Shown here one piece after another: positions 22,368-30,198 of a DNA stretch of 34,145 nucleotides (positions within the stretch are counted from its first letter, which is position 1; each line of letters starts with the position of its first letter). Source of the DNA: JBFWYO01 sp050186335 (GTDB lineage Bacteria > Pseudomonadota > Alphaproteobacteria > Bin65); NCBI GenBank assembly GCA_050186335.1, contig JBFWYO010000053.1, forward strand, positions 1-34,145, read 5' to 3'. A program made the position numbers and the translations under genes. The notes beneath the pieces were generated by a model. It had not been told where the DNA came from and did no database searches. It worked only from the letters and a program-made list of their open reading frames with translations.

Positions 22368-23916
22368 CCGGTTGCGGCGGAGCGGTGCGGCCTCGTCCGG
22401 CAGCGCCGCGCACGGGTCCGGCGCCAAGCCGACGCTCGGCGCGACGCCGTTCGTCACCATCGTCGCCCAGCACAACCGGCCGACGGTGCTGGCGGTCGAT
22501 CCGATTGCCGCCATGGACGGCGTGCAGCCCAATATGGCGCTCGCCGATGCGCGCGCGGTGTGTCCGCGCCTGCGCGCCGTGCCGGCGGCACCGGATCAGG
22601 ACCGTGCGCTGCTGGAAAAGATCGCCGATTGGTGCGACCGCTATTCGCCCCTGGTGGCGATCGAATCCTATGACGGATCGGGCGGCGGCATCTGGATCGA
22701 CACCACCGGTTGCGCCCATCTGTTCGGCGGCGAATTGCCGCTGCTGCGCGATTTGAGTCGCCGTCTGGCGCGCGCTGGCTTGGTCGGCCGCGCCGCCATC
22801 GCCGACACGCCGGGCGCCGCCTGGGCCGCGGCCCGCTACGGCGGACCGCGCCTGGCGGTGGTGGCGGCGGGCGCGCAGCGAAAAACGCTCGCGCCATTCC
22901 CGGTCAGCGCCCTGCGCCTGTCCCCGGCCGATACGGCGCTGCTGACGCGGCTCGGCCTGCCGACCATCGGCGCCTTGGCGGCGATCCCGCGCGCGCCGCT
23001 GACCCGCCGCTTCGGCGTCGATGTCGCCCGCCGGCTCGACCAAGCTATCGGCGCGCTGCCCGAATCGCTCTCGCCGCGCCGGCCGGTGGCGCCGTACGAA
23101 GTCCGCCGCGCCTTTGCCGAGCCGGTCGGACGGCCGGAAGATGTCGCGGCCGGCCTGTCGCGCCTGCTGCAGCGTTTGTGCGCGCGTCTGGCCGAGGCCT
23201 CGCATGGTGCCCGCGCGCTCGCCTTCACCTTGCACCGTTCGGACGGCACCCGCGCCGCGGTCAGCATCGGCACGCAACTGCCCAGCCGCGACGCCTGGCA
23301 CCTGTTGCGCCTGTTCGCGCCCAAACTAGAGCAACTCGATCCGGATCCCGGTGTCGATGCGCTGGTTTTGGCCGCCACTGAAATCGCGCCGTTCACCGGC
23401 CAGCAGATCGCCCTGGCGCGCACGCCCAAAGCCGGCGCTGCCGTCGGGATCGGCGCCGAACGCTTGAGCGTCGATGCGCTGATCGACCGCCTGAGCAACC
23501 GCCTGGGCGCACGACGCGTCACCCGCTTCGATCTGCAACCCCGCCATCTGCTCGAAGCGCGTAACCGGCGCGTGCCGGCGCTGCGGAGCGAAACCGTCGC
23601 CGCTTGCCCCGCGTCGGCGCCGATCGACTCGCTGGCACCCGCGCCGATCTGGCTGCCGCTGCGCCTGCTGGCACAGCCGGTGTTCGTCGCCGCCGGCAGC
23701 GAGCGCGAACGCGTCCCGACGACGTGCGAGTGGCAGCGCCGCAGCCTGCGTATCGCGGCCGCGGAAGGACCTTGGCGCGTGCTGGGATGCTGGTGGGCCA
23801 ACGACACATCGCCCGAACGCGACTACTTCGCCGTGCGCATCGACAGCGGCGAGACGCTGCTGCTGTTCAACGACCTTCGGCACAACGGATGGTTCGTGCA
23901 GGGCGTCGGCACATAG
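22324..23916 (+). CDS. imuB: ImuB, catalytically inactive Y-family polymerase-like protein
   Basis: This 530-residue protein is the scaffold of the ImuA-ImuB-DnaE2 mutasome. It has the palm/finger organisation of Y-family polymerases but lacks the catalytic carboxylates. The N-terminal motif that is MDAFFASVE in DinB reads LWLPSLAVDRL, and the second acidic motif reads ESYDGSGGGIWIDTTGCAHLF. ALADARAVCPRLRAVPA and the helix-hairpin-helix segment LPTIGALAAIPRAPLTRRFG are typical. The usual clamp-binding motif (QLxLF type) is not evident; QQIAL at 360-364 is the nearest candidate and lacks the aromatic residue. ATG 22324 follows GGAG by six bases within imuA. The frame ends 62 bp before dnaE2. 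Confidence 0.9.
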   Translation: MKRILSLWLPSLAVDRLRRSGAASSGSAAHGSGAKPTLGATPFVTIVAQHNRPTVLAVDPIAAMDGVQPNMALADARAVCPRLRAVPAAPDQDRALLEKIADWCDRYSPLVAIESYDGSGGGIWIDTTGCAHLFGGELPLLRDLSRRLARAGLVGRAAIADTPGAAWAAARYGGPRLAVVAAGAQRKTLAPFPVSALRLSPADTALLTRLGLPTIGALAAIPRAPLTRRFGVDVARRLDQAIGALPESLSPRRPVAPYEVRRAFAEPVGRPEDVAAGLSRLLQRLCARLAEASHGARALAFTLHRSDGTRAAVSIGTQLPSRDAWHLLRLFAPKLEQLDPDPGVDALVLAATEIAPFTGQQIALARTPKAGAAVGIGAERLSVDALIDRLSNRLGARRVTRFDLQPRHLLEARNRRVPALRSETVAACPASAPIDSLAPAPIWLPLRLLAQPVFVAAGSERERVPTTCEWQRRSLRIAAAEGPWRVLGCWWANDTSPERDYFAVRIDSGETLLLFNDLRHNGWFVQGVGT

Positions 23917-23953
23917 TCCGTCGTCGCGCGAATATATCCGGAACCGCGGCTTT

Positions 23954-23965
23954 TCTACTAGTAGA
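23954..23965. promoter_or_regulatory. 12-bp perfect palindrome in the imuB-dnaE2 spacer
   Basis: TCTACTAGTAGA is a perfect inverted repeat 14 bp before the dnaE2 ATG, in a short AT-rich patch. It is not a LexA box. It could bind a dimeric protein or tune dnaE2 translation by structure; no function is assigned. Confidence 0.35.
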
Positions 23966-23978
23966 TATCCCAACGGCG

Positions 23979-26900
23979 ATGATCCCGTACGTCGAACTTC
24001 AGGTGACGAGCAATTTCAGCTTCCTGCGCGGGGCTTCGCATCCGCAGGAACTGGTGGCGCAGGCGGCGGCGCTCGGCCATGCGGCGGCGGCGATTGCCGA
24101 CCGCAATACGCTGGCCGGTGCGGTGCGCGCGCACAGCGCCGCCAAGAAGGCCGGCATCAAGGCGCTGATCGGCGCGCGGCTCGAACTCAACGACGGCCAG
24201 TCCCTGTTGTGCTTTCCGACCGACCGGCCCGCCTATGCGCGCCTGTGCCGCCTGCTGACGCGCGGCAAGCGGCGCGCCGTCAAGGGCGAATGCCATCTGG
24301 ATCGGGTCGACGTGATCGAACACGGCGAAGGCCAGATCGTGATCGTCGTCCCGCCCGAGGACAACCAGGCTTTGCGCGGCCCGGCGTTCGAAAGTTTTTT
24401 GCAGCGGATCGGCAACGCATTCGCCGGCCGCGCCTATCTGGCCGCCGCGTTCCTGTATTGTGGCGACGATGTCCAGCGCATCGCTTTTTTGGGCACGCTC
24501 GCGCGCCGCCACGGCATTCCGTTGGTCGCGACCAACGATGTGCATTATCACGCGCCGGAGCGGCGCCGGCTGCACGACGTGGTGACCTGCATCCGCGAGC
24601 ATTGCACGCTGGAGAATGCCGGCTTTCGCGTGCAGCCCAACGCCGAGCGGCATCTGAAACCGGCTGCGGAAATGGCGCGCCTGTTCGATGCCTGGCCCGA
24701 GGCGGTCGCGTGCAGCGCCGAGATCGCCGCGCGCATCGATTTTTCGCTCGACGAACTGCGCTACGACTACCCGGTCGATCCGGCGCCCGAAGGGCGCACG
24801 CCGCAGGAGGAATTGGCGCGCCTGACGTGGCTCGGCGCCGCGAAGCGCTACCCGTTCGGCGTGCCCGAAAAAATCCGTGCGACGATCGAAAAGGAACTCG
24901 CGCTGATCGCCCAACTCGATTACGCGCCGTACTTCATCACCGTCTACGACATCGTCAGCTACGCGCGCAGCCGAACGCCGGCAATTCTGTGCCAGGGCCG
25001 CGGTTCGGCGGCCAATTCCGCGGTGTGCTATTGCCTGGGCATCACCGCCGTCGATCCCGACAAAATGGATTTATTGTTCGAACGCTTCGTCAGCGCCGCG
25101 CGCAAGGAGCCGCCCGACATCGACGTCGATTTCGAGCACGAGCGGCGCGAGGAAGTCATTCAATACATCTACAATAAATACACCCGCGAACGCGCCGGCC
25201 TGGCCGCGACCGTGATCTCCTATCGCCCGCGCAGCGCCATCCGCGAGGTCGGCAAGGTGCTCGGCCTGTCCGACGATATCACCGGCGCCCTGGCCAAGAA
25301 CACCTGGGGCTGGAGCGACGACGAGGAATTTCGGCCGGCGCACATCCGCGAGATCGGTCTCGATCCCGACGATCGCACTTTGATGCTGGCGATTTCCATG
25401 GCGCGCGAGCTGATGGGATTTCCGCGCCACCTGTCGCAGCATGTCGGCGGCTTCGTGATCACCCGCAGCCCGCTCTGCGAATTGGTGCCGATCGAAAACG
25501 CCGCCATGGAGGACCGCACCGTCGTCGAATGGGACAAGGACGATCTGGACGAGCTGCGCATGCTCAAGATCGACGTGCTGGCGCTCGGCATGCTGACCTG
25601 CATCCGCAAGGCGTTCGATCTGCTGCGCATGCATTACGGCAAGAATTACGAACTGGCCACCGTGCCGCAGGACGATCCCGCGGTCTACGACATGCTGTGC
25701 CGCGCCGATTCGGTCGGCGTGTTCCAGGTCGAAAGCCGCGCGCAGATGACCATGCTGCCGCGGCTCAAGCCGCGGACCATGTACGATCTGGTCATCGAAG
25801 TGGCGATCGTACGGCCCGGGCCGATCCAGGGCGACATGGTGCATCCTTATTTGCGTCGGCGGAACGGCGAGGAAGCGGTGCATTTTCCGTCCGAGGAATT
25901 GCGCCAGGTACTCGGCAAGACGCTCGGCGTGCCGCTGTTCCAGGAACAGGCCATGCGCATCGCCATCGTCGCTGCCGGCTTCACGCCCGACGAAGCCGAT
26001 CTGTTGCGCCGCGCCATGGCGACGTTTCGCAAGACCGGCACGATCCACGGGTTTCATACCAAGATGGTCGACGGCATGGTGGCGCGCGGCTACGAGCGCG
26101 ATTTCGCCGAGCGTTGCTTCAAGCAGATCGAGGGCTTCGGCGAATACGGGTTTCCCGAAAGCCACGCCGCCAGCTTCGCGCTGCTGGTCTACATCTCGGC
26201 CTGGCTCAAATGCCATTATCCGGCGGCGTTCGGCTGCGCGATCCTGAACAGCCAGCCGATGGGCTTCTACGCGCCGGCCCAACTGGTGCGCGATGCGCGC
26301 GACCATGACGTCGAAGTGCTGCCGGTCGACGTCAACCGCAGCGTCTGGGACAACGCGCTGGAACCCGGCGGCGACGGCAAGATGGCGCTGCGGCTCGGCT
26401 TTCGCCAGGGCCGCGGCTTGCGGGAAGCCGATATCGCGAAACTGGTGGCGGCGCGCGGCAACGCTTACGCCGACCCGGTGGCGCTCTGGAAAAAGAGCGG
26501 CCTGAAGCCGGCGGTCTTGGAGCGTATCGCGCGCGCCGACGCGTTCGCTTCGCTGGGCCTGTCGCGCCGCGAGGCGCTTTGGTCGGTCAAGGGCCTGGGC
26601 GACAAACCGCTGGCCCTGTTCGAAGCCGCCAACGAGGAGGAACTCGCAAACGAACCCGCCGTGGCTCTGCCGGAGATGCCGCTCGGCGAACAGGTGGTCG
26701 AGGATTACGCCACGCTACGCCTTTCGCTCAAGGCGCATCCGCTGGGGCTGTTGCGCCCACGCATGAGCGAGGCCGGGGTTATCGACAATGCGGCGCTCAA
26801 CGAAGTGGCCGCCGACGATTTTGTGTCGGTCGCCGGCCTGGTCATCGTGCGCCAACGGCCGGGCACGGCGAAAGGCGTCATCTTCATGACGCTCGAGGAC

Positions 26901-27209
26901 GAGCGCGGCATCTGCAACATCATCGTCTGGCCACACGTGCTGGAAAAGTTCCGGCGCATCGTGCTGACCGGCCGCCTGGTCAAGGTCACCGGGCAACTGC
27001 AGCGTGAAGGTCTGGTCACGCATATCGTGGCGCACCGCCTGTTCGATCTGTCGGATCACCTGGACGGCTTGAGCGCAATCGATGCGCCGTTCGACAACGC
27101 GTTGGCGCGCGCCGACGAGGTCGCCCGCCCCGGCCGCGATCATCGCGACAAGGCGGTCCGGCGCGCGCCTTCGCTCGATGTCATGTACCCGTCGCGCGAT
27201 TTCCACTAG
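23979..27209 (+). CDS. dnaE2: Error-prone DNA polymerase III alpha subunit DnaE2 (ImuC)
   Basis: This 1076-residue C-family DNA polymerase performs translesion synthesis in the SOS mutasome. The N-terminal PHP domain begins YVELQVTSNFSFLRGASHPQ. The catalytic aspartates are in PPDIDVDFEHERRE (Asp380, Asp382, Asp384) and LKIDVLALGML (Asp532). CQGRGSAANSAVCYCLGI, RELMGFPRHLSQHVGGFVIT and AIVRPGPIQGDMVHPYLRRR are classic palm and finger blocks. A helix-hairpin-helix region and an OB-fold (VSVAGLVIVRQRPGTAKGV) follow. The length is right for DnaE2, shorter than DnaE1. ATG 23979 lacks a good ribosome-binding site, but its N-terminus aligns with the family, so the start is kept; translation may depend on imuB. 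Confidence 0.95.
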   Translation: MIPYVELQVTSNFSFLRGASHPQELVAQAAALGHAAAAIADRNTLAGAVRAHSAAKKAGIKALIGARLELNDGQSLLCFPTDRPAYARLCRLLTRGKRRAVKGECHLDRVDVIEHGEGQIVIVVPPEDNQALRGPAFESFLQRIGNAFAGRAYLAAAFLYCGDDVQRIAFLGTLARRHGIPLVATNDVHYHAPERRRLHDVVTCIREHCTLENAGFRVQPNAERHLKPAAEMARLFDAWPEAVACSAEIAARIDFSLDELRYDYPVDPAPEGRTPQEELARLTWLGAAKRYPFGVPEKIRATIEKELALIAQLDYAPYFITVYDIVSYARSRTPAILCQGRGSAANSAVCYCLGITAVDPDKMDLLFERFVSAARKEPPDIDVDFEHERREEVIQYIYNKYTRERAGLAATVISYRPRSAIREVGKVLGLSDDITGALAKNTWGWSDDEEFRPAHIREIGLDPDDRTLMLAISMARELMGFPRHLSQHVGGFVITRSPLCELVPIENAAMEDRTVVEWDKDDLDELRMLKIDVLALGMLTCIRKAFDLLRMHYGKNYELATVPQDDPAVYDMLCRADSVGVFQVESRAQMTMLPRLKPRTMYDLVIEVAIVRPGPIQGDMVHPYLRRRNGEEAVHFPSEELRQVLGKTLGVPLFQEQAMRIAIVAAGFTPDEADLLRRAMATFRKTGTIHGFHTKMVDGMVARGYERDFAERCFKQIEGFGEYGFPESHAASFALLVYISAWLKCHYPAAFGCAILNSQPMGFYAPAQLVRDARDHDVEVLPVDVNRSVWDNALEPGGDGKMALRLGFRQGRGLREADIAKLVAARGNAYADPVALWKKSGLKPAVLERIARADAFASLGLSRREALWSVKGLGDKPLALFEAANEEELANEPAVALPEMPLGEQVVEDYATLRLSLKAHPLGLLRPRMSEAGVIDNAALNEVAADDFVSVAGLVIVRQRPGTAKGVIFMTLEDERGICNIIVWPHVLEKFRRIVLTGRLVKVTGQLQREGLVTHIVAHRLFDLSDHLDGLSAIDAPFDNALARADEVARPGRDHRDKAVRRAPSLDVMYPSRDFH

Positions 27210-27241
27210 CGCCTGCGCAGAAATGCCGCACCCCGCAAATC

Positions 27242-27255
27242 TTGATTCAGATCAA
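27242..27255 (+). promoter_or_regulatory. FNR/FixK/Anr-type binding site
   Basis: TTGATTCAGATCAA is a perfect TTGAT-N4-ATCAA palindrome, the consensus of FNR-family oxygen-responsive activators (FNR, FixK, Anr). A -10-like TCATAA lies at 27275-27280. With +1 at about 27287-27290, the site is centred near -40, the class II activator position. The first codon of the downstream small gene is at 27311, preceded by GGAGG. Confidence 0.75.
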
Positions 27256-27310
27256 CGAAATCCGCCGTGCCGACTCATAACCTTCAATCGTCATTCGAAC
27301 GGAGGTGGAA

Positions 27311-27412
27311 ATGACCGGTGGCGAGGTACTTTTCTTGAGCTTGGTAATCGGCACCTTCACGATATTCGGGTTGGTTTTGGCCTGGGCCAATTCCAACTGG
27401 CAGAAGAAATAA
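27311..27412 (+). CDS. 33-residue single-TM small membrane protein, predicted FNR/FixK-controlled
   Basis: The frame runs ATG 27311 to TAA 27410-27412. An excellent ribosome-binding site (GGAGGTGG) lies eight bases upstream. The protein starts MTGGEVLFLS, continues as one hydrophobic helix to about residue 26 (LVIGTFTIFGLVLAWA) and ends NSNWQKK, with the positive C-terminus probably in the cytoplasm. It is too short for normal gene callers. The upstream FNR-type box and the downstream terminator at 27472 define a self-contained transcription unit. Small one-helix proteins of this type often associate with respiratory oxidases (CcoQ, CydX), but no homology is claimed. I do not recognise the family. 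Confidence 0.75.
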   Translation: MTGGEVLFLSLVIGTFTIFGLVLAWANSNWQKK

Positions 27413-27471
27413 ATCTGAATTGTTCCGTCCGGTCCGGTGGCGATAGCGCCGCGCCGGATGTGAACGGCCAA

Positions 27472-27508
27472 GGCCTCGTCCCACCACCCTCCCGGGACGA
27501 GGTCTTTT
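27472..27508 (+). terminator. Rho-independent terminator after the 33-residue gene
   Basis: GGCCTCGTCCC (27472-27482) pairs with GGGACGAGGTC (27494-27504), giving an 11-bp stem with one G-U pair at its base and a loop of 11 bases, followed by TTTT. It lies 60 bp after the small gene stop and between convergent genes. The minus strand lacks a T-run. Confidence 0.75.
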
Positions 27509-27536
27509 CGCCGTTTCCGCAATCCCCCGAGCGTTA

Positions 27537-27851
27537 TCAGTCGACCGACCGACTTTCGAACAGTTCGAACGAAGTCGCGTAACGACGCGGCTGCGCAGGC
27601 GCGCGGTCTGACAGGCAAACCTTGATATTCGCCGCCGTCGAGCACGACGTCGTGCCGCCGATCTTGCAGCCGGCATCGCGGCACCGCTTGCGATTTTCCT
27701 GCGTGTCCTTGCCTCTGTAGGCGCACTGGTTCTTGCAATAGCTCGAACTGCCGGACGTGCAAATGTAGCAACCATCGGCGCGCGCCGACGCCGAACCGCC
27801 GGCTGCGAATACGATCACCAGCAAGGCCAAAAGGCCGATCATTCTTCCCAT
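27537..27851 (-). CDS. Secreted eight-cysteine small protein
   Basis: This 104-residue protein has a Sec signal peptide (residues 1 to about 24: MGRMIGLLALLVIVFAAG, then SASARA before cleavage). The mature part begins DGCYICTSGSSSYC and contains eight cysteines, including KNQC, RDAGCKIGG, SC and KVC. An even number and regular spacing suggest four disulfides in the periplasm or outside the cell. ATG 27851 follows GGGAGA by seven bases; the longer frame adds 48 unlikely residues. The last 20 residues (ATSFELFESRSVD region) lack cysteines. I cannot name the family. It is divergent from the Nudix gene, with 118 bp between the two starts. Confidence 0.75.
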   Translation of the reverse strand: MGRMIGLLALLVIVFAAGGSASARADGCYICTSGSSSYCKNQCAYRGKDTQENRKRCRDAGCKIGGTTSCSTAANIKVCLSDRAPAQPRRYATSFELFESRSVD

Positions 27852-27969
27852 CTCGATGTCTCCCAGGTTCGGCCACGCAATGGTGGCGGTGTGCGTCCGC
27901 TTTGGCCATGATGCCGCAACCTCCCGCCCGGCAACAAGCCAAACCGAACCCTTCATCGAGCAGCCGAAC

Positions 27970-28578
27970 ATGAATCGCGCCGACGTCGACATCATCGAGA
28001 AAACCGAAGTCTACCGTGGGCGATTTCAGGTCTTCCGATACAGGCTGCGCCACCGTCTGCACGCCGGCGGCTGGAGCGGCATCGTCACCCGCGAGGTTTT
28101 CGAGCGCGGTCACGCCGCCGCGGTGCTGCCGTACGATCCGCTGCGCGACGAAGTCGTGCTGATCGAGCAGTTCCGGCCCGGCGCATACGCCGCCGGCGGC
28201 GATCCGTGGCTGCTCGAAATCGTCGCCGGCATTATCGACGCCGACGAAAGCGCCGAAGACGTCGCGCACCGCGAGGCGAAAGAAGAAGCGAATCTCATTC
28301 TTGAAGATTTGCTCCCCGTCGCGCACTGCTTCATGACCCCCGGCGCCTGCTCCGAGTCACTGCAGATTTTCTGCGGCCGGACCGACTCAACCGGCGCCGG
28401 CGGCGTGTTCGGCCTGCCGACCGAACACGAGGATATTCGCGTCCTCGCCGTGCCCTTCGCCGAGGCTCGGCGGATGCTGGATACGCTGGAACTCCGCAAC
28501 GCCATCACCGTGATCAGCATGCAATGGCTCGCCCTGCACCGCGACCGGCTGCGCCGCGAGTGGCGGATGCCATCTTGA
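27970..28578 (+). CDS. Nudix hydrolase, ADP-ribose pyrophosphatase type
   Basis: This 202-residue enzyme is similar in length and order to NudF-type ADP-ribose diphosphatases, which cut ADP-ribose to AMP and ribose-5-phosphate. The Nudix box runs from Gly87 to Ile110: GIIDADE, seven residues, then REAKEEANLI. Glu102, Glu105 and Glu106 are the metal ligands. Asn108 replaces the usual glycine (EExG). Upstream, VLIEQFRPGAY and WLLEIVAG match the NudF substrate region. ATG 27970 is chosen because the upstream part of the frame overlaps the divergent promoter region. About 60 bp separate it from the next gene, so co-transcription is possible. Confidence 0.88.
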   Translation: MNRADVDIIEKTEVYRGRFQVFRYRLRHRLHAGGWSGIVTREVFERGHAAAVLPYDPLRDEVVLIEQFRPGAYAAGGDPWLLEIVAGIIDADESAEDVAHREAKEEANLILEDLLPVAHCFMTPGACSESLQIFCGRTDSTGAGGVFGLPTEHEDIRVLAVPFAEARRMLDTLELRNAITVISMQWLALHRDRLRREWRMPS

Positions 28579-28641
28579 TCCGTTGACGGGCGCGCGCGCG
28601 CAACCCATGATGCGCACCAAAATAAGAAGCGGAGCGACGTA

Positions 28642-29115
28642 ATGGCCGCGGAAGTTCGCCGGCGGGGAGGCTTCGGGCGCGTAGCGATCGTGCTCCTGTT
28701 GATATGGGCGGCATGGCTCGCCTACACGTATTTCTCTGCCAAACAGGATTACGACGAGGCGCTGACCAACGGCTACGCCATGATGGTGAAGGCCGACGGA
28801 GATACGTTCGTCGAGGCCGCCAAGCGGCTGCCGCAGCAACTTTACTGCTACGACAAATTCACCACCAAGCGCGATATCATCGACCAGAAAATCTATCTGA
28901 GCCTCCGACGCGACGAATGGGTCCTGCGCACGGAACGCGACCCCGACGTGAAGGAATGCGTCGACAACGCATTGAGCGATGCCAAGCGCGAGTACTACCG
29001 GAAGATGCGCGACGACGTGATTTTCGTCGGTATCGTGGCCGGCATCGGCGCGTTCCTGATCGTGGGCCTGCTGTTCGTCGCGATCTCCTGGTTTCGCGGC
29101 GGCCGCGACGGCTGA
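28642..29115 (+). CDS. Two-TM protein with a central periplasmic domain, unknown function
   Basis: This 157-residue protein has a basic N-terminus (MAAEVRRRGGFGR), a membrane helix at about residues 14-32 (VAIVLLLIWAAWLAYTYF), a charged domain of about 100 residues with two cysteines (YCYDKF and KECVDN), and a second helix at about 129-149. By the positive-inside rule both ends are cytoplasmic and the middle is periplasmic. The two cysteines could form a disulfide. ATG 28642 follows GCGGAG. I do not recognise the family. Confidence 0.7.
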   Translation: MAAEVRRRGGFGRVAIVLLLIWAAWLAYTYFSAKQDYDEALTNGYAMMVKADGDTFVEAAKRLPQQLYCYDKFTTKRDIIDQKIYLSLRRDEWVLRTERDPDVKECVDNALSDAKREYYRKMRDDVIFVGIVAGIGAFLIVGLLFVAISWFRGGRDG

Positions 29116-29184
29116 GCGATCCGCTTGCCGGACGCAGCGGGCGAAACTAGCTTGATGTCCTACCTCCTGCCAAACGAGTCACGC

Positions 29185-30198
29185 ATGACCATACGCGACG
29201 GCTTCATCGACACGATCGGCAATACGCCGCTGATCAAACTTCGCGCCGCCTCCAAGGCGACCGGTTGCACCATTCTCGGCAAGGCCGAATTCCTCAACCC
29301 CGGCGGCTCGGTCAAGGACCGCGCGGCCCTGGCAATCGTGCTCGATGCGGAAAAGCGGGGGACGTTGAAGCCGGGCGGCGTGATCGTCGAAGGTACGGCC
29401 GGCAATACCGGGATCGGCCTGACGCTGGTCGGCAACGCCCGCGGCTATCGCTCGGTGATCGTGATTCCGAACACGCAGTCGCAGGAAAAGAAGGACATGC
29501 TGCGGCTGTGCGGCGCCGAACTGATCGAAGTCCCGGCGGTGCCGTACAAGGACCCCAACAATTACGTGCATTATTCGCGGCGCGTGGCCGAGGACTTGGC
29601 GCAGAAGGAGAAGCACGGCGCCATTTGGGCCAACCAATTCGACAATATCGCCAATCGCGAAGGCCACTTTCGCACCACCGGCCCGGAAATCTGGCAACAG
29701 ACCGGCGGCAAGATCGACGGCTTCATCTGCGCCGTCGGCACCGGTGGGACGCTGGGTGGCGTCGGCATGTATTTGAAGGAGCGAAACAAGAACATCGTCA
29801 TCGGACTGGCCGATCCGATGGGCGCCGCGCTGTATAATTTCTATAAGAATGGCGAGTTGAAGGCCGAAGGCAGTTCGATCACGGAAGGCATCGGGCAAGG
29901 CCGCATCACCAAGAACCTGGAGAATATTCCGCTCGATAAGCCGTACCAGATCAAGGACGAGGAAATGCTGCCGATCGCGTTCGACCTGTTGCAGCACGAA
30001 GGTTTGTGCCTCGGCGGCTCCAGCGGCATCAATGTCGCCGGCGCGATCCGACTGGCCAAGGATCTCGGCCCCGGCCATACGATCGTGACGGTGCTGTGCG
30101 ATTTCGGGACGCGCTACCAAAGCAAGATGTTCAATCCGGAATTCCTGCGTTCGAAGAACCTGCCGGTACCGCCCTGGATGGACAAGAAAGCTTCGTAA
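29185..30198 (+). CDS. cysK: Cysteine synthase A (O-acetylserine sulfhydrylase)
   Basis: This 337-residue PLP enzyme makes cysteine from O-acetylserine and sulfide. DTIGNTPLIKLRAASK opens the fold. Lys44 in FLNPGGSVKDRAAL is the Schiff-base lysine, EGTAGNTGIGLTLVG binds the substrate carboxylate, and AVGTGGTLGGVGMYL binds the PLP phosphate. The C-terminal block LGGSSGINVAGAI is also typical. ATG 29185 is chosen because the family N-terminus begins there; ATG 29155 and TTG 29125 are open alternatives, none with a strong ribosome-binding site. Its stop overlaps the sseA start (TAATG), so cysteine synthesis and sulfur transfer are translationally coupled. Confidence 0.92.
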   Translation: MTIRDGFIDTIGNTPLIKLRAASKATGCTILGKAEFLNPGGSVKDRAALAIVLDAEKRGTLKPGGVIVEGTAGNTGIGLTLVGNARGYRSVIVIPNTQSQEKKDMLRLCGAELIEVPAVPYKDPNNYVHYSRRVAEDLAQKEKHGAIWANQFDNIANREGHFRTTGPEIWQQTGGKIDGFICAVGTGGTLGGVGMYLKERNKNIVIGLADPMGAALYNFYKNGELKAEGSSITEGIGQGRITKNLENIPLDKPYQIKDEEMLPIAFDLLQHEGLCLGGSSGINVAGAIRLAKDLGPGHTIVTVLCDFGTRYQSKMFNPEFLRSKNLPVPPWMDKKAS

